From Symbiodinium natans (Eukaryota; Sar; Dinophyceae; Suessiales; Symbiodiniaceae): a DNA stretch of 64,000 nt. The notes beneath the pieces are model-generated. The model saw only the letters and a program-made list of their open reading frames with translations, was not told the origin of the DNA and ran no database searches. Made by a program: the position numbers and the translations under genes. The stretch covers positions 494,348 to 558,347 of the forward strand of contig CAJNDS010001835.1 in assembly GCA_905221605.1 (NCBI GenBank), given 5' to 3'. The stretch's first letter is position 1; each line of letters starts with the position of its first letter. This document shows, in pieces, positions 1-11,306 of the stretch.

Positions 1-96
1 TTGGTGGCTACACGGGCTCTCAGGTAGCTGGTAGAAAACACTTTTTTTTGCCAAGTATCGGCCGATGGGCCTGGTTGAAAGCGTAGACTCGGTATC

Positions 97-267
97 ATGG
101 CCTCCTTTGGTAGAGGCCGTGGGTATGGTGGCTTCAATTCATTCTCGCACACGCGGTTGCGAGATCGCGTTGGCAATCGCGGAAAGATGGAGCTAGAGCC
201 GGACTTAGACCTGGACTTCAGCTCTTCGCTGGAGGCCATGCGAAGCGAAAAACACGGAAGTAGCTAA
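97..267 (+). CDS. Possible short N-terminal exon or small protein, unrecognised
   Basis: A 56-codon frame starts at ATG 97 and ends at a TAA inside GTAGCTAAG. The first 15 residues are rich in Gly, Arg and Phe (MASFGRGRGYGGFN), like the disordered tails of RNA-binding proteins. The second half is acidic (EPDLDLD). The last codons contain a possible GT donor, so it may be the first exon of the kinase gene that opens at 331, or the end of a gene lying to the left of the window. No domain is recognised. There is no independent support beyond composition and position. Confidence 0.25.
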   Translation: MASFGRGRGYGGFNSFSHTRLRDRVGNRGKMELEPDLDLDFSSSLEAMRSEKHGSS

Positions 268-330
268 GTAGCAAGCATCTGTCACAGGTAAGGATGATTA
301 CAGTCTCGTGACTCGTGTGAAACTTCAAGC

Positions 331-3136
331 ATGGAAAGGGTCGCTGCGAGTGCCCCGCAGGTGGACCTCGGTGCAGGCTTAGGCACAGGAGTCCAACGTG
401 ACTCGTTTGGTTTTTCATCCCAATCTGGGATGCCCAAAGCACGGGGTCTCAAGGCGGCAAGCTTCCAGAATGTGCCGAGCACGGGAACCATCAGGCCGAA
501 CATTGGGTTGCAAGGCTTGGAGCAGATGCCATTCGACCACCAAATCCGAGGGATGCGCTGGAGGGGGGATGGCGTTTGCTGCTTCATTCTGGCGGGGAGT
601 GGAGGTATCGATGCTTTCCGTGCTTCCCGGGTGTTGCCGCACTTGCTGCACCTGAGTACACTTAGCAGTGGGCACTTATCGCAAGCAGATCTCAGTGGGT
701 TTCGCGCCTGTGTCCTGCTGGCTGACCTGATGGAGTGGCCTGCCACTCAGGAAGGCGCCTCGGATCTCTTGTCTGCCTGCAAGGAGTTGGCATCAAACGG
801 CTCCGCAGTTGCTGTCGTTGCGGTTTTCATGTCCCCCATCCCGGGTGGACCTGATAGAGACGCATCTTCCACGGCTGCGCTGCAGAATGCTGTGCTTGGA
901 GCCGGAGCCGACTGCGTCCTTTTCTCGTGTCCTTCGCATCCAGTGACCTTTCGGCATTTGCAGATGGCCATCCAGGGCACGGAGGCTTGGCACGAAAGGA
1001 TCGCCGAAGCGATTGAGAGTGCCCAGGCTAAGTTGGCCAGGGCCCAGGAACAGCGCTGGCAAAGGCATTACCAAATAGCACTTCGCAAGATTGTTTGGAA
1101 AGCGCCTCAGACAGTCTTTCCGCACATTCCCCAAGAAGACGCAGACCTGGATGAGCGCGAAGATGGCGTGGGTGACTGCTCCTTTGTTCGCGTGATCGGG
1201 TCTGGTGCCTTTGGCAGCGTCTTTCTTGGGCGACATCCCCGACTTGGCGATGTTGCGGTGAAAGCCATCAAGAAAGCATCCATCAAGAATATCTTTGACC
1301 TTGCCAAGGTTGAGCGCGAGCTCAGCATCCTCATGGGAGTCCTTGACCACCCGAACGTGCTGCAGATTCTGTCCTGTTTGCACAGTGCGAATCGTGGCTT
1401 GCAAGTCCCACGCGCACACAGCATGCAGGAACGCACACACACACACACACCAACGCATGCACCATGCACCAATGCTCTCACCAACGCACGCACCAACGCA
1501 CGCAGGCACGCACGCACGACCCCAACGCATGCACGCACGCACCCACACACGCGCCAACGTGCCCACGCACGCGTGGTGCCCTCGCACACTCACACTCTGG
1601 CTGGCCACCAAAAGGTCCAATCGCACGTCGCTCACACAGCTGCGAATCAAAGCAGCCCTTCAAACAGGCTCAACTAAGCATGTCTGCAACAGAATGGTGT
1701 GGGATGTGTTCATAGCCAGCAGCTGAGCATGTGCTTCCACATGACAAGTTCTGGTGCCAGTAGATGGTAGACATTCGACTCAGCAGAGGAACAACCTCTA
1801 CATTGTCATGGAGTTCCTTGGGGAGTACACTCTGCACACTTATTTGCAGCTGCGGCAATCCGGATCAGCCCGCAACGTGGTAATGCTGCCTTTTCAGGAG
1901 GCCCGGGACCCCGAGCTCCAAAGAAGAGCAATTGCAAAGAATATTGGAGGGAATGTTGCAGAGTTAAATCGAGTTACTTGAGTTCCAGTGGAAGCCTTGT
2001 GCAAAGAGAAAAGAGCCCCGCATGGAGCATGAGGTGCAGAGCATATTTGGCGACATCCTCAAGGCTATTGCCCATTGTCACGCAGCGCACGTGTGCCATC
2101 GTGACCTCAAGTTCAAAAACATGATGATCGACGCGAACAGCCGGGTAACCATGGTGGACTTTGGATTGGCTGTGCAAGTAGCGCCCGGCCAAGAGCTGCA
2201 TGATTCCTGCGGCACAGTGCCATTTGCTGCACCCGAGGCCAGACTTGTTGGGCTCACCGCTTTTTGCCTCCGGACACTGTGTGGCATCATGTGCAGGTCA
2301 TGCTGTGCAGCCCAGTCAAAGGCTATGACGGTACAGTCGCAGATACCTGGAGCCCTGGCGAAGCCAATCATTTTTCCCATCATTCACGGACTTGAGGTTT
2401 GCTACTGTGTGACTCTGGTGTTTCTTGCTGGGCGGGTATGTGCTGGCGAAATAAAGTCGAAAGGAACGTTTCCCTCGGCGAACCTTAATTCCAGAGTTGA
2501 ACAGGCTAGAAGCAAGATCATGAACATGAGCTCAGGAGCATAGCGGTGTGCCTGGTGGAGTTGCTTTGCGGGTTGGGAACTGTGGAAAGTAACTTGGAAC
2601 ACATTCCATATGCCTGGTTTTCCCTGCTTGCAGGTCCCAGTTTCATGGCTGTCGAGATTTCAACTGCGTCTTCATGTAAAGTGTAGAGATGTGTGCACAG
2701 GTTGGAGGCAAGTTTGCCCATGACTGCAGCCCTTGTCCGAGGCATCATTGGTCTTACTGCCGATGACGAAGCCAACTTCGATCACATAGCCCAACAATGT
2801 TTGCTCTTATGCACGGACTACGTGCACCAGTTGGTTTTGTCATATGCAGGTAAAGATGTGCAAGGTGTGCATCGGAACGACCTTGTCAAGACCATGCGTG
2901 GCACCTTCCGTGAGAACCCGAAGTCGAGGATGTCTATTCGGGACATCGGTGCTTTAGAGGCATTCTCCGCAAAAGCGGGGCCGCTGCCCAAGGCCAAGAA
3001 GCATCGGGGTGAGAATGATGATGATGAGCGATCGTCCTGGACACAGTCCCAGTATTCCTACCCCAAGAGTGGAGGGAGTGGCGAGGGCGAAGAGGCTCTT
3101 TCGGACTTGTCGCTCGATGGAACTTGGAGAAGTTGA
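331..3136 (+). CDS. Serine/threonine protein kinase with degenerate receiver-like N-terminal region (multi-exon)
   Basis: Intracellular kinase that would transfer phosphate from ATP to protein Ser/Thr. Exon 1 (331 to about 1391) starts at ATG 331. It carries about 290 residues before the kinase fold. Within them, about residues 125-215 read like a receiver fold (FRACVLLADLMEW, then GADCVLFSCPSHPVTF). The N-lobe follows: Gly loop GSGAFGSVFLG, VAVKAIKK lysine, helix C RELSILMG and HPNVLQIL. Later exons give YIVMEFLGEYTL (about 1789-1880), the catalytic loop CHRDLKFKN and VDFGLAV (about 2037-2175), GTVPFAAPEA (to about 2240), GYDGTVADTWSPGEA (about 2310-2360), VCLVELLCG (about 2540-2580), and the C-lobe end (about 2700-3136, NPKSRMSIRDI). 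The frame stops at TGA 3134-3136 after an acidic, Ser-rich tail. All catalytic residues are present, so it is probably active. Intron 1 holds a CA/CACG microsatellite. The family within CAMK/other kinases is not resolved, and the receiver-like label is inference. Confidence 0.85.
1434..1578. repeat. CA/CGCACGCA-type microsatellite in kinase intron 1
   Basis: A short (CA)n run passes into degenerate CGCACGCAC and CAACGCACGC units. It lies between the exon ending at HPNVLQILSC and the exon beginning NLYIVMEFL. The reading frame runs through it only by chance, giving a His/Thr/Arg-rich translation that breaks the kinase fold, so it is intronic. Confidence 0.8.
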
Positions 3137-3890
3137 GGGCTTCTTTGACCATCTTTGACCAGTCCCAGTGTGCGCTGTATCTTTGAAGCTGTTCTGTGTG
3201 ATGAATAGTATCACAACTACAAGGCTGCTAGCCTGCCAGAACATGACAAGTCGCTATGAGGTCCGTGACGGACTGGATCGGTGCAGATGCCGACCAGGGA
3301 ATCCGACCAGTGCAGCCATTGCTGGAACGTATAGGCCGGCTTTGCATGCGTCGGTGGATGTTTGGCAGGTTGCTCTGTGGGGCTCGGGCCTTTGTCCTCC
3401 TCTTTTTCTTGTGGAGGTGGCTCCCAAACCGTGGTCAAGGTGGTGAGTACAGTGTACGACTGGCTGTTGCCTCGCCCGGAGTTCGGGCGTTTCTTCCTCG
3501 CCTGCCCCCTGCCGCTCAGCTAGTAGTGGAGCATGTATGTTCTGTTGAGTCAATTTTGTTGTATTTCGGTCTTTTGTCGCGGCATGGGACCTAAGGAAGA
3601 TGGGAAGGATCCGGGCTGGAATCAGTGCCCCAGCTTGGTTCGGACTGGTTGAGAAACGAAAGAAAGAGGGGAAGTGGAAGAAATCGAAAGAAGCTAGAAC
3701 ATGGTGGAGCTGCATGAACAGGTAGATGTTTCAAGGTTGTGCAATTTCTATTTGGGCGCCGAAGGCTGTGGTGAAGGTTTGTGTGCTTAAAGGCCCTCAA
3801 TACATCCCGGACAGCCTTCAGTCTGCAAGGACACAGGGCCTTTGAGCATCTGATACCCAACAGGCATCTCGAAGCATGCCGAACGTGATG
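3137..3890. other. Spacer between kinase and globin genes
   Basis: No conserved exon is visible on either strand. An ORF at 3256-3594 has no recognisable domain and lacks the conservation pattern seen in the neighbouring exons. The true 5' end of the globin gene may lie here, because the first globin helices before 3900 are missing. No promoter or polyadenylation signal of a familiar kind was seen. Confidence 0.4.
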
Positions 3891-3899
3891 GATAGATTC

Positions 3900-6800
3900 G
3901 GATAGAGCTGCCAGGTTCTTTCCTGACAGAGCTGCTGGAAAATTCAGCGAAAGCCGACCTGGACATGCTGTCCAACGTGCACTGGAACCTGGGCGTGTCA
4001 GACTTCCTCTTCACCGACTTCGCCGATGCTTTGCTTGAGGCGTTTCGGACTTGGGGATCACGGGGCAACTCGGCTTCACCAACGTTGTGACGTGTTGTCA
4101 ATCTACAGTAGACCCTACAGCAGACCATCTGTCCACTCCCTGAGCTCGTAGGTGACTCCGCCATGGCGGAAATCCAGGCTGCCGCGTCTTGTAATATCTT
4201 GCAGTTCTACATGTAAGTCTCGAAGCTTTCGATTTGTGCTGCTACAGCCGGAGTGTTGCACCCGCTGGCACCGATTGCCACACCCTGTCCCCCTGAGGCC
4301 TCCATCGAGAAGCTGCGGCTTCCCATCACTGCAGGCCACCGGGCACGCCTCGCCGCGGCACAGACGGATCGGTGCCAACAGGAGACGGGGGGCTTCTAGG
4401 AAAACGGAGTAGAGCGGACCAAATTCACCATGGCCAGCCAAGGCTAGCTAGCCTTGCATGATCTCACATGATCTCGCAACACCTGTCAAGTTGAGAAAGG
4501 AGATTGTTTGGCTGATGGCGGACCTGGGCATTGCCGCAGAGGACTTTGCCCAGGCGCTGTCAGATTTGCTGACGCAGGATGCAAGACTGGAGGCTGGCGT
4601 GCCCGCGCATGATCATGCTGTCATTTGCTGTCGTTTGCTGTCCTTGAGCCTGTACGGCAGGCATGTTTAAACGAGCTCGAGAAGCGCAACGAAGAAGCCA
4701 ACCTCAACGCCCTGCAGCAGTTTTCAAGGACAGCCGCAGGCGAATGAGATCCGTGTGGTGCCCAGCAGACACGTAACTGTGTGACAGTTCTTGCGCGGTT
4801 TTTGAGTCCGTTTAGCCAGGACGCTGTGGCAGGGCACCATTGATGCAGCCATGGAAGTGATGTTCACAGGCGAGCAGCCGCTGTTCCAACAAGACATCGG
4901 TGCCGTCACCCTCTTCTGTGAAAACGTGCGGCAAGTCTTGACAGAGACAGGCCGGGGGGTTTTCTGAATCACTCTGTGGATATGTGTGCCCTTTGACGAA
5001 GCACCTTAAGCACCTCCGGCCTGCAGGTTTAGAAGACAACGACGCCAAAGACCTGCAGGTTCTTATGGAGCACTCTGGCGAGCTCGTCCTGAACCGTGCT
5101 CGAAATGCCAGACTCGTCCAGCCACCTAGCATGGCGCATGACGTCGCTTGGTTTCAGAAAACGCTGCTGGACCTGTGCAAGGCCGACTCCTACCTCCAGT
5201 TCTTCGCCGAGAACCCCAAAATGGACAACTGCCTGCAGTCGATCTTCAAGTTGGTCATGAACGGTGGCACACCTCCAGCTGGTGCATCCTTCTCCAGCAA
5301 GCTTCGGAGTGCCCACCAAGACCTCTACCTAACCGATGCACGGTACAGTGCCTTCCTCGTGCAGGTTGACAAGGTGCTTCGAGCCATGTTTCCATGGCCA
5401 GTGCACCCAGCTGCAGTTGCGAACAGCAACATTCGATCCCTGGAGGGTTTCCGAACGGAAGTTCTGTGTGGAAGCACTTTGCGAAGCTCCCGGCTACAGG
5501 CTGTTGAAGGCATGCTGAACTCCAGTACAGATACCAGCAAGCAGAGGGTGGCACGAACTGCCCGGAAGAACCGAGTCATGTCGGCGATGCAGAGGTGCGC
5601 AGGGAAGCTCTTCAACGCCATCGCCTCAGACAACCGAGTTTCCGTCTTCTTTCGAAACACTGACCCGGCATGCAAAGATCGCAAAGCCAAGTATTTGGGC
5701 TGTGCGATGGGAGGAACACTGCCGCCGGTCACCCAGAGCACTCCTGCGGCCACGCCGGCCGGGACCGGCACAGCAAGTCCATCCTCCTTCTCGTCAAACA
5801 GCACAGTTCCCATGTCGCCAGCTTCTTCCCTCAAACAGCAGCACAACCTCTTCCGCATCTCGGATTACCACTTTGATGTGTTTTTAGACCACGTGCGGAC
5901 GGCTTTGGGTGGCGAGGATCCGGAAGCTGCAGACCTCGCACCGGCACAGCTTGAGAATTTGAGGCAACACGTGGTGCTCACGTCCCGTGCCTCGCAGTGT
6001 CCGGTTTCTGGGTCCACCGCATCGAATGGTCGAGCCTGCCCCTTCGCCCGGCGAGCAACGAATGGCAGTGCCCCGCTCTTGGACAGAGTGGGTGGATCAG
6101 AGGAGATCGAGAAGATTCTAGCCCACATGGAGCGGGAGGCCGGATCATGGGGTCATGTTGCAAACCAGAAAATCTTGCTTAAGATCTTCGAAGATCATGT
6201 GGTAGCTAGGGTTCTGTCCTGATTGTTGTGGCAGTTTCAGGCCGCGTCCTCGTCAATCCTGGTGCCTTTCCTTCAGAACCAGGATCGTCTACCATGTCGG
6301 CTGGGGATTCGGAATCTGCTGGCCACAGCGGCCGCAGGTGACAAGCTTCCTGAAGTAGATCCGCAGCGTTTGCAAGCAGCGCACGCCAGCTTGAAAATGC
6401 TGCCTGAGCATTGTGAGAAGTGGCTGAGCTGCTTCAATAAAAGCATGGTGGCGCACATTCTTGCGCCGGAGGTGGCAGAAAAGCTGCAGACCTGCTTTCA
6501 GACGCTAGTGTCGTCCATGGTGTCAAGCACAGAGTCGAAGACTGAAGAGGACGCGGAGGATGACAAGTACGCAGACGCAGAAGACAAGTCTGCAGTCGAT
6601 TGGGGTCGGCTTCAGGGCTTGATCGATGAACTCGAGGGCGAAAAGGGCCTGAGCAAGTTGATCGAGACCTGGTACCATTGCATCAGTGAGGACTCCACCA
6701 TCAATGTGTTCTTCACTGGCACCCGGCCTCAAGTCATGATGTTCCAAACCCGGTTTTGGAAGAAGGTCCTCCGTTCAGGCCTGGAACCTGACGGCCGCAG

Positions 6801-6975
6801 GCAGCTACAGCTCATCAGCGTCCACCAGCATCTCCGCATCACGCACAACCATTTCGATGCGTTTGTGCGGTGTCTCATGCTGGCGTGCGATCAGCTGAAC
6901 CTAAGTCAGAACTCCTCGAACAACATGCGAGCAGCCGTGGAGTGTTTCCGGCAACAGATTGTTACAGAAGTCTGA
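3900..6975 (+). CDS. Multi-domain truncated-haemoglobin (2/2 globin) protein
   Basis: Haem-binding cytoplasmic protein, expected to bind O2, NO or other small ligands. At least five segments repeat the 2/2-globin signature around the proximal (F8) histidine: VHWNLGVSDFLFTDF (about 3986), AHQDLYLTDARYSAF (about 5310), QHNLFRISDYHFDVF (about 5838), AHASLKMLPEHCEKW (about 6378) and VHQHLRITHNHFDAF (about 6820). Helix A/B starts also recur, for example LLDRVGGSEEIEKIL (about 6078) and the VFF or FF motifs of the B helix at about 5650 and 6707. Another segment, LMADLGIAAEDF (about 4514), matches the pattern but has Met where the His is expected. Exon pieces before 4984 are fragmentary (4146-4212, 4248-4385, 4480-4660, 4672-4745, 4829-4960). 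The main coding block is 5029-6201 joined to 6241-6975, skipping a 39 bp GT-AG intron that contains an in-frame TGA. Stop TGA 6973-6975. The start is not identified. Single-domain members of the family are about 120-130 residues, so this chain of six or more units is unusual. Confidence 0.75.
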
Positions 6976-9900
6976 GGGGAAGCTTTTTCTTTAAAGGGCC
7001 CCAGATGCTATCAATGTTCCGCCTGGGTGCCAGGATAATGCATCACCGGCTGCTGCTTCGGGTACTCGCTCTAGCGCTCTAGCTCACTGTAGCTGGCAGC
7101 CGGCTGATCCGTCTGATGTTCGTCTTGTGTTGCATGCCGAGACATTCTGCAGTGATCTAATCCACAGTCCCACAGCTGAAAGCTCTTGTACGTACATGAG
7201 TCGGCATGGGGGCATTTTCCTGCTGCTGCATCCATGCCTCTAGGTCGTCGGGTGATGTGTTGCCCAGACACTCGCGTGCATTTTAAAAAGTCCGTAATTT
7301 CGAGAGCGAGTGGGCGTGCTGTGATGCACTGTGTTGCGCTGTGCTCCTCCTGCATTCTCTGGGACATGTTCAGACCACAAGTTCTCGAGGTGTCCGGGGC
7401 GCGGTTGACAGTCCTGCGTTTGGTGCTGAGCAGTCGTTTCGTTGAAGTCAGGCCATCCAAAGCCGCATGTGATATCATATGGTCACAGCTTGCAGGAGTG
7501 TGGGCGCGCAAATACGGCCTCCAGAACAAGGCAGGATTGTCAGCGCATCGACGGCAAGCCATGCTTTGGTGGTTTGCTTCACTGTGTACGCGCGAGGGCT
7601 CCAAACCCCCGAGAAGGCAGAGATCAAAGTGTTTCATTTCTCTTTGCTGAGATGGCCACATTGCCACAGATGATTCAGGTTATGTTATCATATGTCCACA
7701 TGTGGACAATCTCCGGCTCCTGGGTATCGTCATAAGCTTGTGGCAGGTTACTGCGGCAACAGGGAAGCGCCAGAGACTCGCTCGAGTGTCCATATTCCGT
7801 CAGCACGCATGACACATGCGAAGCTGCGTTTGGGCGAGCTAATCTGGCATTTGCAGCATGCAGGCGGGAACTTTCAAGAAGTTACGTCGCTTGATTGCAT
7901 TCGTGTCGCGTGGAGGGCGGCTAGAAAGGCTAGAAATTCCTTTTGTGCTGCTCGTCTTGAATTCAAGCCACGCGCGATTACTTTCTCCGTGCAGTGCGAC
8001 GTTGCTGCCCTGCACTCTGTACTTCTTCCGGTGCTTGAACAGTTTTTTAACGTTTTGTTGTCCCCAGGTCGCCTCGAAAATGCCAACGGGTTGCGAAGGA
8101 GCCAGTGCTCATGCAATGCAATGTTGTCGAGATGTGCTTTGGTGATGTTCAGTGTGACGAGTTCACAACTGCGGAATATTCTGCAACTGCCAACGATGAG
8201 GGCCGCTGCGATCAAAAACTGTTTCTGTGATTATGGCAGTGGTCGCGGCAAGATGTAGCAAGCTGTGCAGGAGCCGAGATTCCAAGCCGGGTACTTCTTT
8301 CTTCCTCACTTATAGTGGCTTCCCTCCTCCCCCCACCATAACTTTTTGCCGCTAGGCCGGGCCGCGAGCATCTCCCGAGTTGGGGTCTTAACGAAACAAG
8401 ATGCACCTTTGCAGTCTTGTTATCACACGGCCCGACCTGTCAGATCGATGTTTGCACCTGTAAATCGCCGTCTCTGTGTCAGAGGCCTGCCCAAGCGGCC
8501 TCGGCAAAGGCAAGGGTCACAACATGCTGCAACATGCTGCAACCTGCCGCAGCAGGACCAGCAGACTCTTCTGCAGAAGCTCGTGGTTGCGAAACTAGCA
8601 GTTGAACCGCGGCGTTGTTCCCCAAGCAGCTGAAACGCTGCTTCCACTTTAGGAGACTACGTTGAGGTTAAAACGCTTTAGATCCCTTTGACGCAGCGGC
8701 GTGCGTCTGTGTTCACGGAGCCTCGGCATTGATGACCCCTCTCGAAACTGTCAAATGCGATTTGGAATGGGCGCGGCGATGCGCGGCGCCTAGGCGAGAG
8801 GCATAGAATCAAAAAAAAAAAATCGCCAAAAAAGTCATATCGCTATTTAATTCCACTCCCTATCCCGTGGGCCTAGACACTGATCTTGGGGTGACGCTGA
8901 TCTTGGGGTGGTCTTGCCGTCCTTTGGTCATGGCTTCACATTGTTTCTGGGAACTTTTTGGGCTGGTGGCTAGCTGACGCTCTGCAGATGCATGCCTGAA
9001 CGGTTGTTCCACTTCTCAATCCTAGGTCCTAAGCCGTGGTCCTAAGCCATGAAAGGGGCCCTCACAGTCGAGCCACTTCATGGCCTGGTGTCTACGAAGA
9101 GAAAGCAGCTGCCAGGTATCCAGCGACACAAGCTCTCACAGTGCTGGCAGTGTCAAAGAACTGAAGGCACAGCTTGCACCAGACACAGACCAGATATGTT
9201 CTAAGCACTTCGGTAAACTGAGCAATGGTCACAGTCAAAAGGCAGTGCGAGAAGCTTCGCTTCCTGACGTTGGCTTGCAGCCGTCGTAGGTCTTGGATGC
9301 CACTTGTCCAAACCCGGCTTTCATAGATCGGCATGGACTCGTATACCGAAGCCTCGGGCCACCGCACCTCCCTTTGACCAGTCGACACCAAAGTGTTGAC
9401 CCTATCTACGCATGAAGTCTGACAGTCCAAAATCCCGAGAGCCACTACTGTGTGATGGGCACCGTGTCAGCGCCGTCAGCACGGGCAGCAGTCTGAAAGA
9501 AGAGTCCCCTGGTGTGCAGCTGGGATTGAGCAAAGTGAGCATCCTGTTTGGAACGGTCATCTGTAAGGTAGCCCATGCCGGAGCTGATGGAGAGGGACCA
9601 AGAGGCCGGAATGCAAATCATGCAAGAGTCCGTGACGGCAACGAGTGCAGGAGCAGAGTCTCCTGGGTGCAGAAACCTATGAAGGCAGACCTCGGCCTTG
9701 TGACATACTTGTATCCTGTGCAGCCTCTCCTGTGTCCTGCCCGAAGCATGCCGTGGCATCGCAGTTCCTGAGACCATGCTGCTCTTCAGGGCCTTCGGCA
9801 CGGAGCGTAACGGGCGTAAGGTGGTCCAGAAGCAGGCAAGGGGTGTGCGATCGACGAAGGAAATTTGCTCGGTCAGGTGCCCTGCGTGCCCATCAGTTAG

Positions 9901-10494
9901 CCTGTCCAACCGTGCAGGAGCTTGGCGTACTACTTGCCCCTTTCGGGTGTCATGATGGGTCTGCTCGTGCTGTGCATTCGGCGATCAGCTTCTCTTGTAC
10001 CTTGGATCAGAAGCTATGAAACCATGTAGGCATTGCGAGGCGGCCAATGATGGCCAATGTAGACAGGCTTGAGCAGAAGGTCACAAGACAGTGGGCTTGC
10101 GCAACATCTGCAGGGCCCTCTTGATGAGTTCAGGGAAGTGACCTTGCCCTCCCAGGGTTTTGCACTCTGCCTGGGGGGGGAGGGTGCCACCTTCACAGTT
10201 GGTGCGCCCTATCGCCGGAGAAGCACTCTAATCCAAGCTCCCGAAAATCCCAAAAAGCATCCGCAAGAGGCACGAGCGCAACTAGCCCAGAGACTTTGGC
10301 CTTGCCAGGGGAAGCTGCAAACAACGCGGGGTTCGCAACCCGAGCAGCCACGTGGCAAAGTGAACGATCCTTTCGGACACTTTTTGTATGTTTTTGTTGT
10401 GTGTTTCGGTATGTCTCGGAGTATCTCGCAGCTCCTGTGAACCTCACGCTTGAACACTGCTGTGGAACTTTCTGTTTGTCTGCATGTGTAAGTT

Positions 10495-10712
10495 TGTGTT
10501 GTTCGCTTGTTTGCTTTGTTTACTTGTTTGCTTTGTTTGTTTGTTTGCTTGCTTGCTTGCTTTGTTTGTTGTTTGTTGTTTTTTTGTTTGTTCGTTTGTT
10601 CGTTTGTTTGTTTGTTTGTTTATTTGTTTGTTGGTTTATTTGTTTGTTTGGTTGCTTGTTTGTTTGTTCGTTCGTTTGTTTGTTCGTTTGTTTGGTCGTT
10701 TGTGTGTGTAAG
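10495..10712. repeat. (TTTG)n-type microsatellite
   Basis: About 220 bp of TTTG units with frequent single-base variants (CTTG, TTCG, TTTA). The Phe/Val/Cys/Leu-rich ORFs that read through it are artefacts of the repeat. Confidence 0.9.
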
Positions 10713-11238
10713 TATCTCGGTGGCTTATAAGTTGCTTAATCTTGTGCAGAGGACAAGGGGTTGGGATATGTTGGGGAGTTTGGAGCAGGGGGCGTCTGGG
10801 GCCTGGGGCATGAAGAGGTCGGGTGCCGACGAAAGCACCACTGGCTCACTTGTGACATATGCTGCGTTTGGTTTCCATCCCGTGCTGTTTGCTGTGCAGC
10901 CTTGCTGCGCAGCCCCAAAACACCCCACCAAGCAGATCAACCACATGTGCCTTGGATATGTTCTGTGCTTTGGATGGGGCTCTGCGTGATGCCTCTTCCT
11001 CTGCACTATTGCTGCAACCTGCTATCCTGCGTTCAGGAAGTATATAACGCCACCAGCCCCCAGCAAAGTGACGGACTACAACGGCGTCGAGTGGCCTCCG
11101 ATGCACCTTGACTGTTCGGGTCGCAGAACTTGCTTTCATGTCGCAGTAGGACGAAGCTGAAGGCATGCCCGGGCTGTCGGTCATGCGCAGCTCAGGACAG
11201 TGCCTGGACATGAGAAGATGCATTTCTTCATCATAGGT

Positions 11239-11270
11239 GAAGGCCTCAGAAGGCCTCAGAAGGCCTCAGG
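11239..11270. repeat. 10 bp direct repeat, three copies
   Basis: Three consecutive copies of AGGCCTCAGA (the last ends in AGG) lie just upstream of the first recognisable phosphoesterase exon. Function unknown. Confidence 0.85.
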
Positions 11271-11306
11271 ACCTTGGCCCGGGTGTCAGTCGCATGCCGT
11301 TGCCAT

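Larger units (their letters stand above)
6976..11300. other. Long spacer without a recognised gene
   Basis: Both strands were read for conserved motifs and nothing convincing was found. Overlapping ORFs at 7071-7667 (-), 7692-8258 (+), 9092-9445 (-) and 9445-9909 (-) have no recognisable domain. The minus-strand peptide near 9200-9400 (RVWTSGIQDLRRLQ) faintly recalls the end of LINE-type reverse transcriptases, but no catalytic motif is present. Small local repeats are an AACATGCTGC doublet at about 8521-8541, a 12 bp A run at 8811-8822, and a GCTGATCTTGGGGTG duplication at about 8878-8910. Confidence 0.4.

Noticed and set aside
9092-9909. Possible minus-strand LINE reverse-transcriptase remnant
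   Set aside because: Only a vague RVWTSGIQDLRRLQ resemblance. No catalytic YADD-like or endonuclease motif and no poly-A tail were found.
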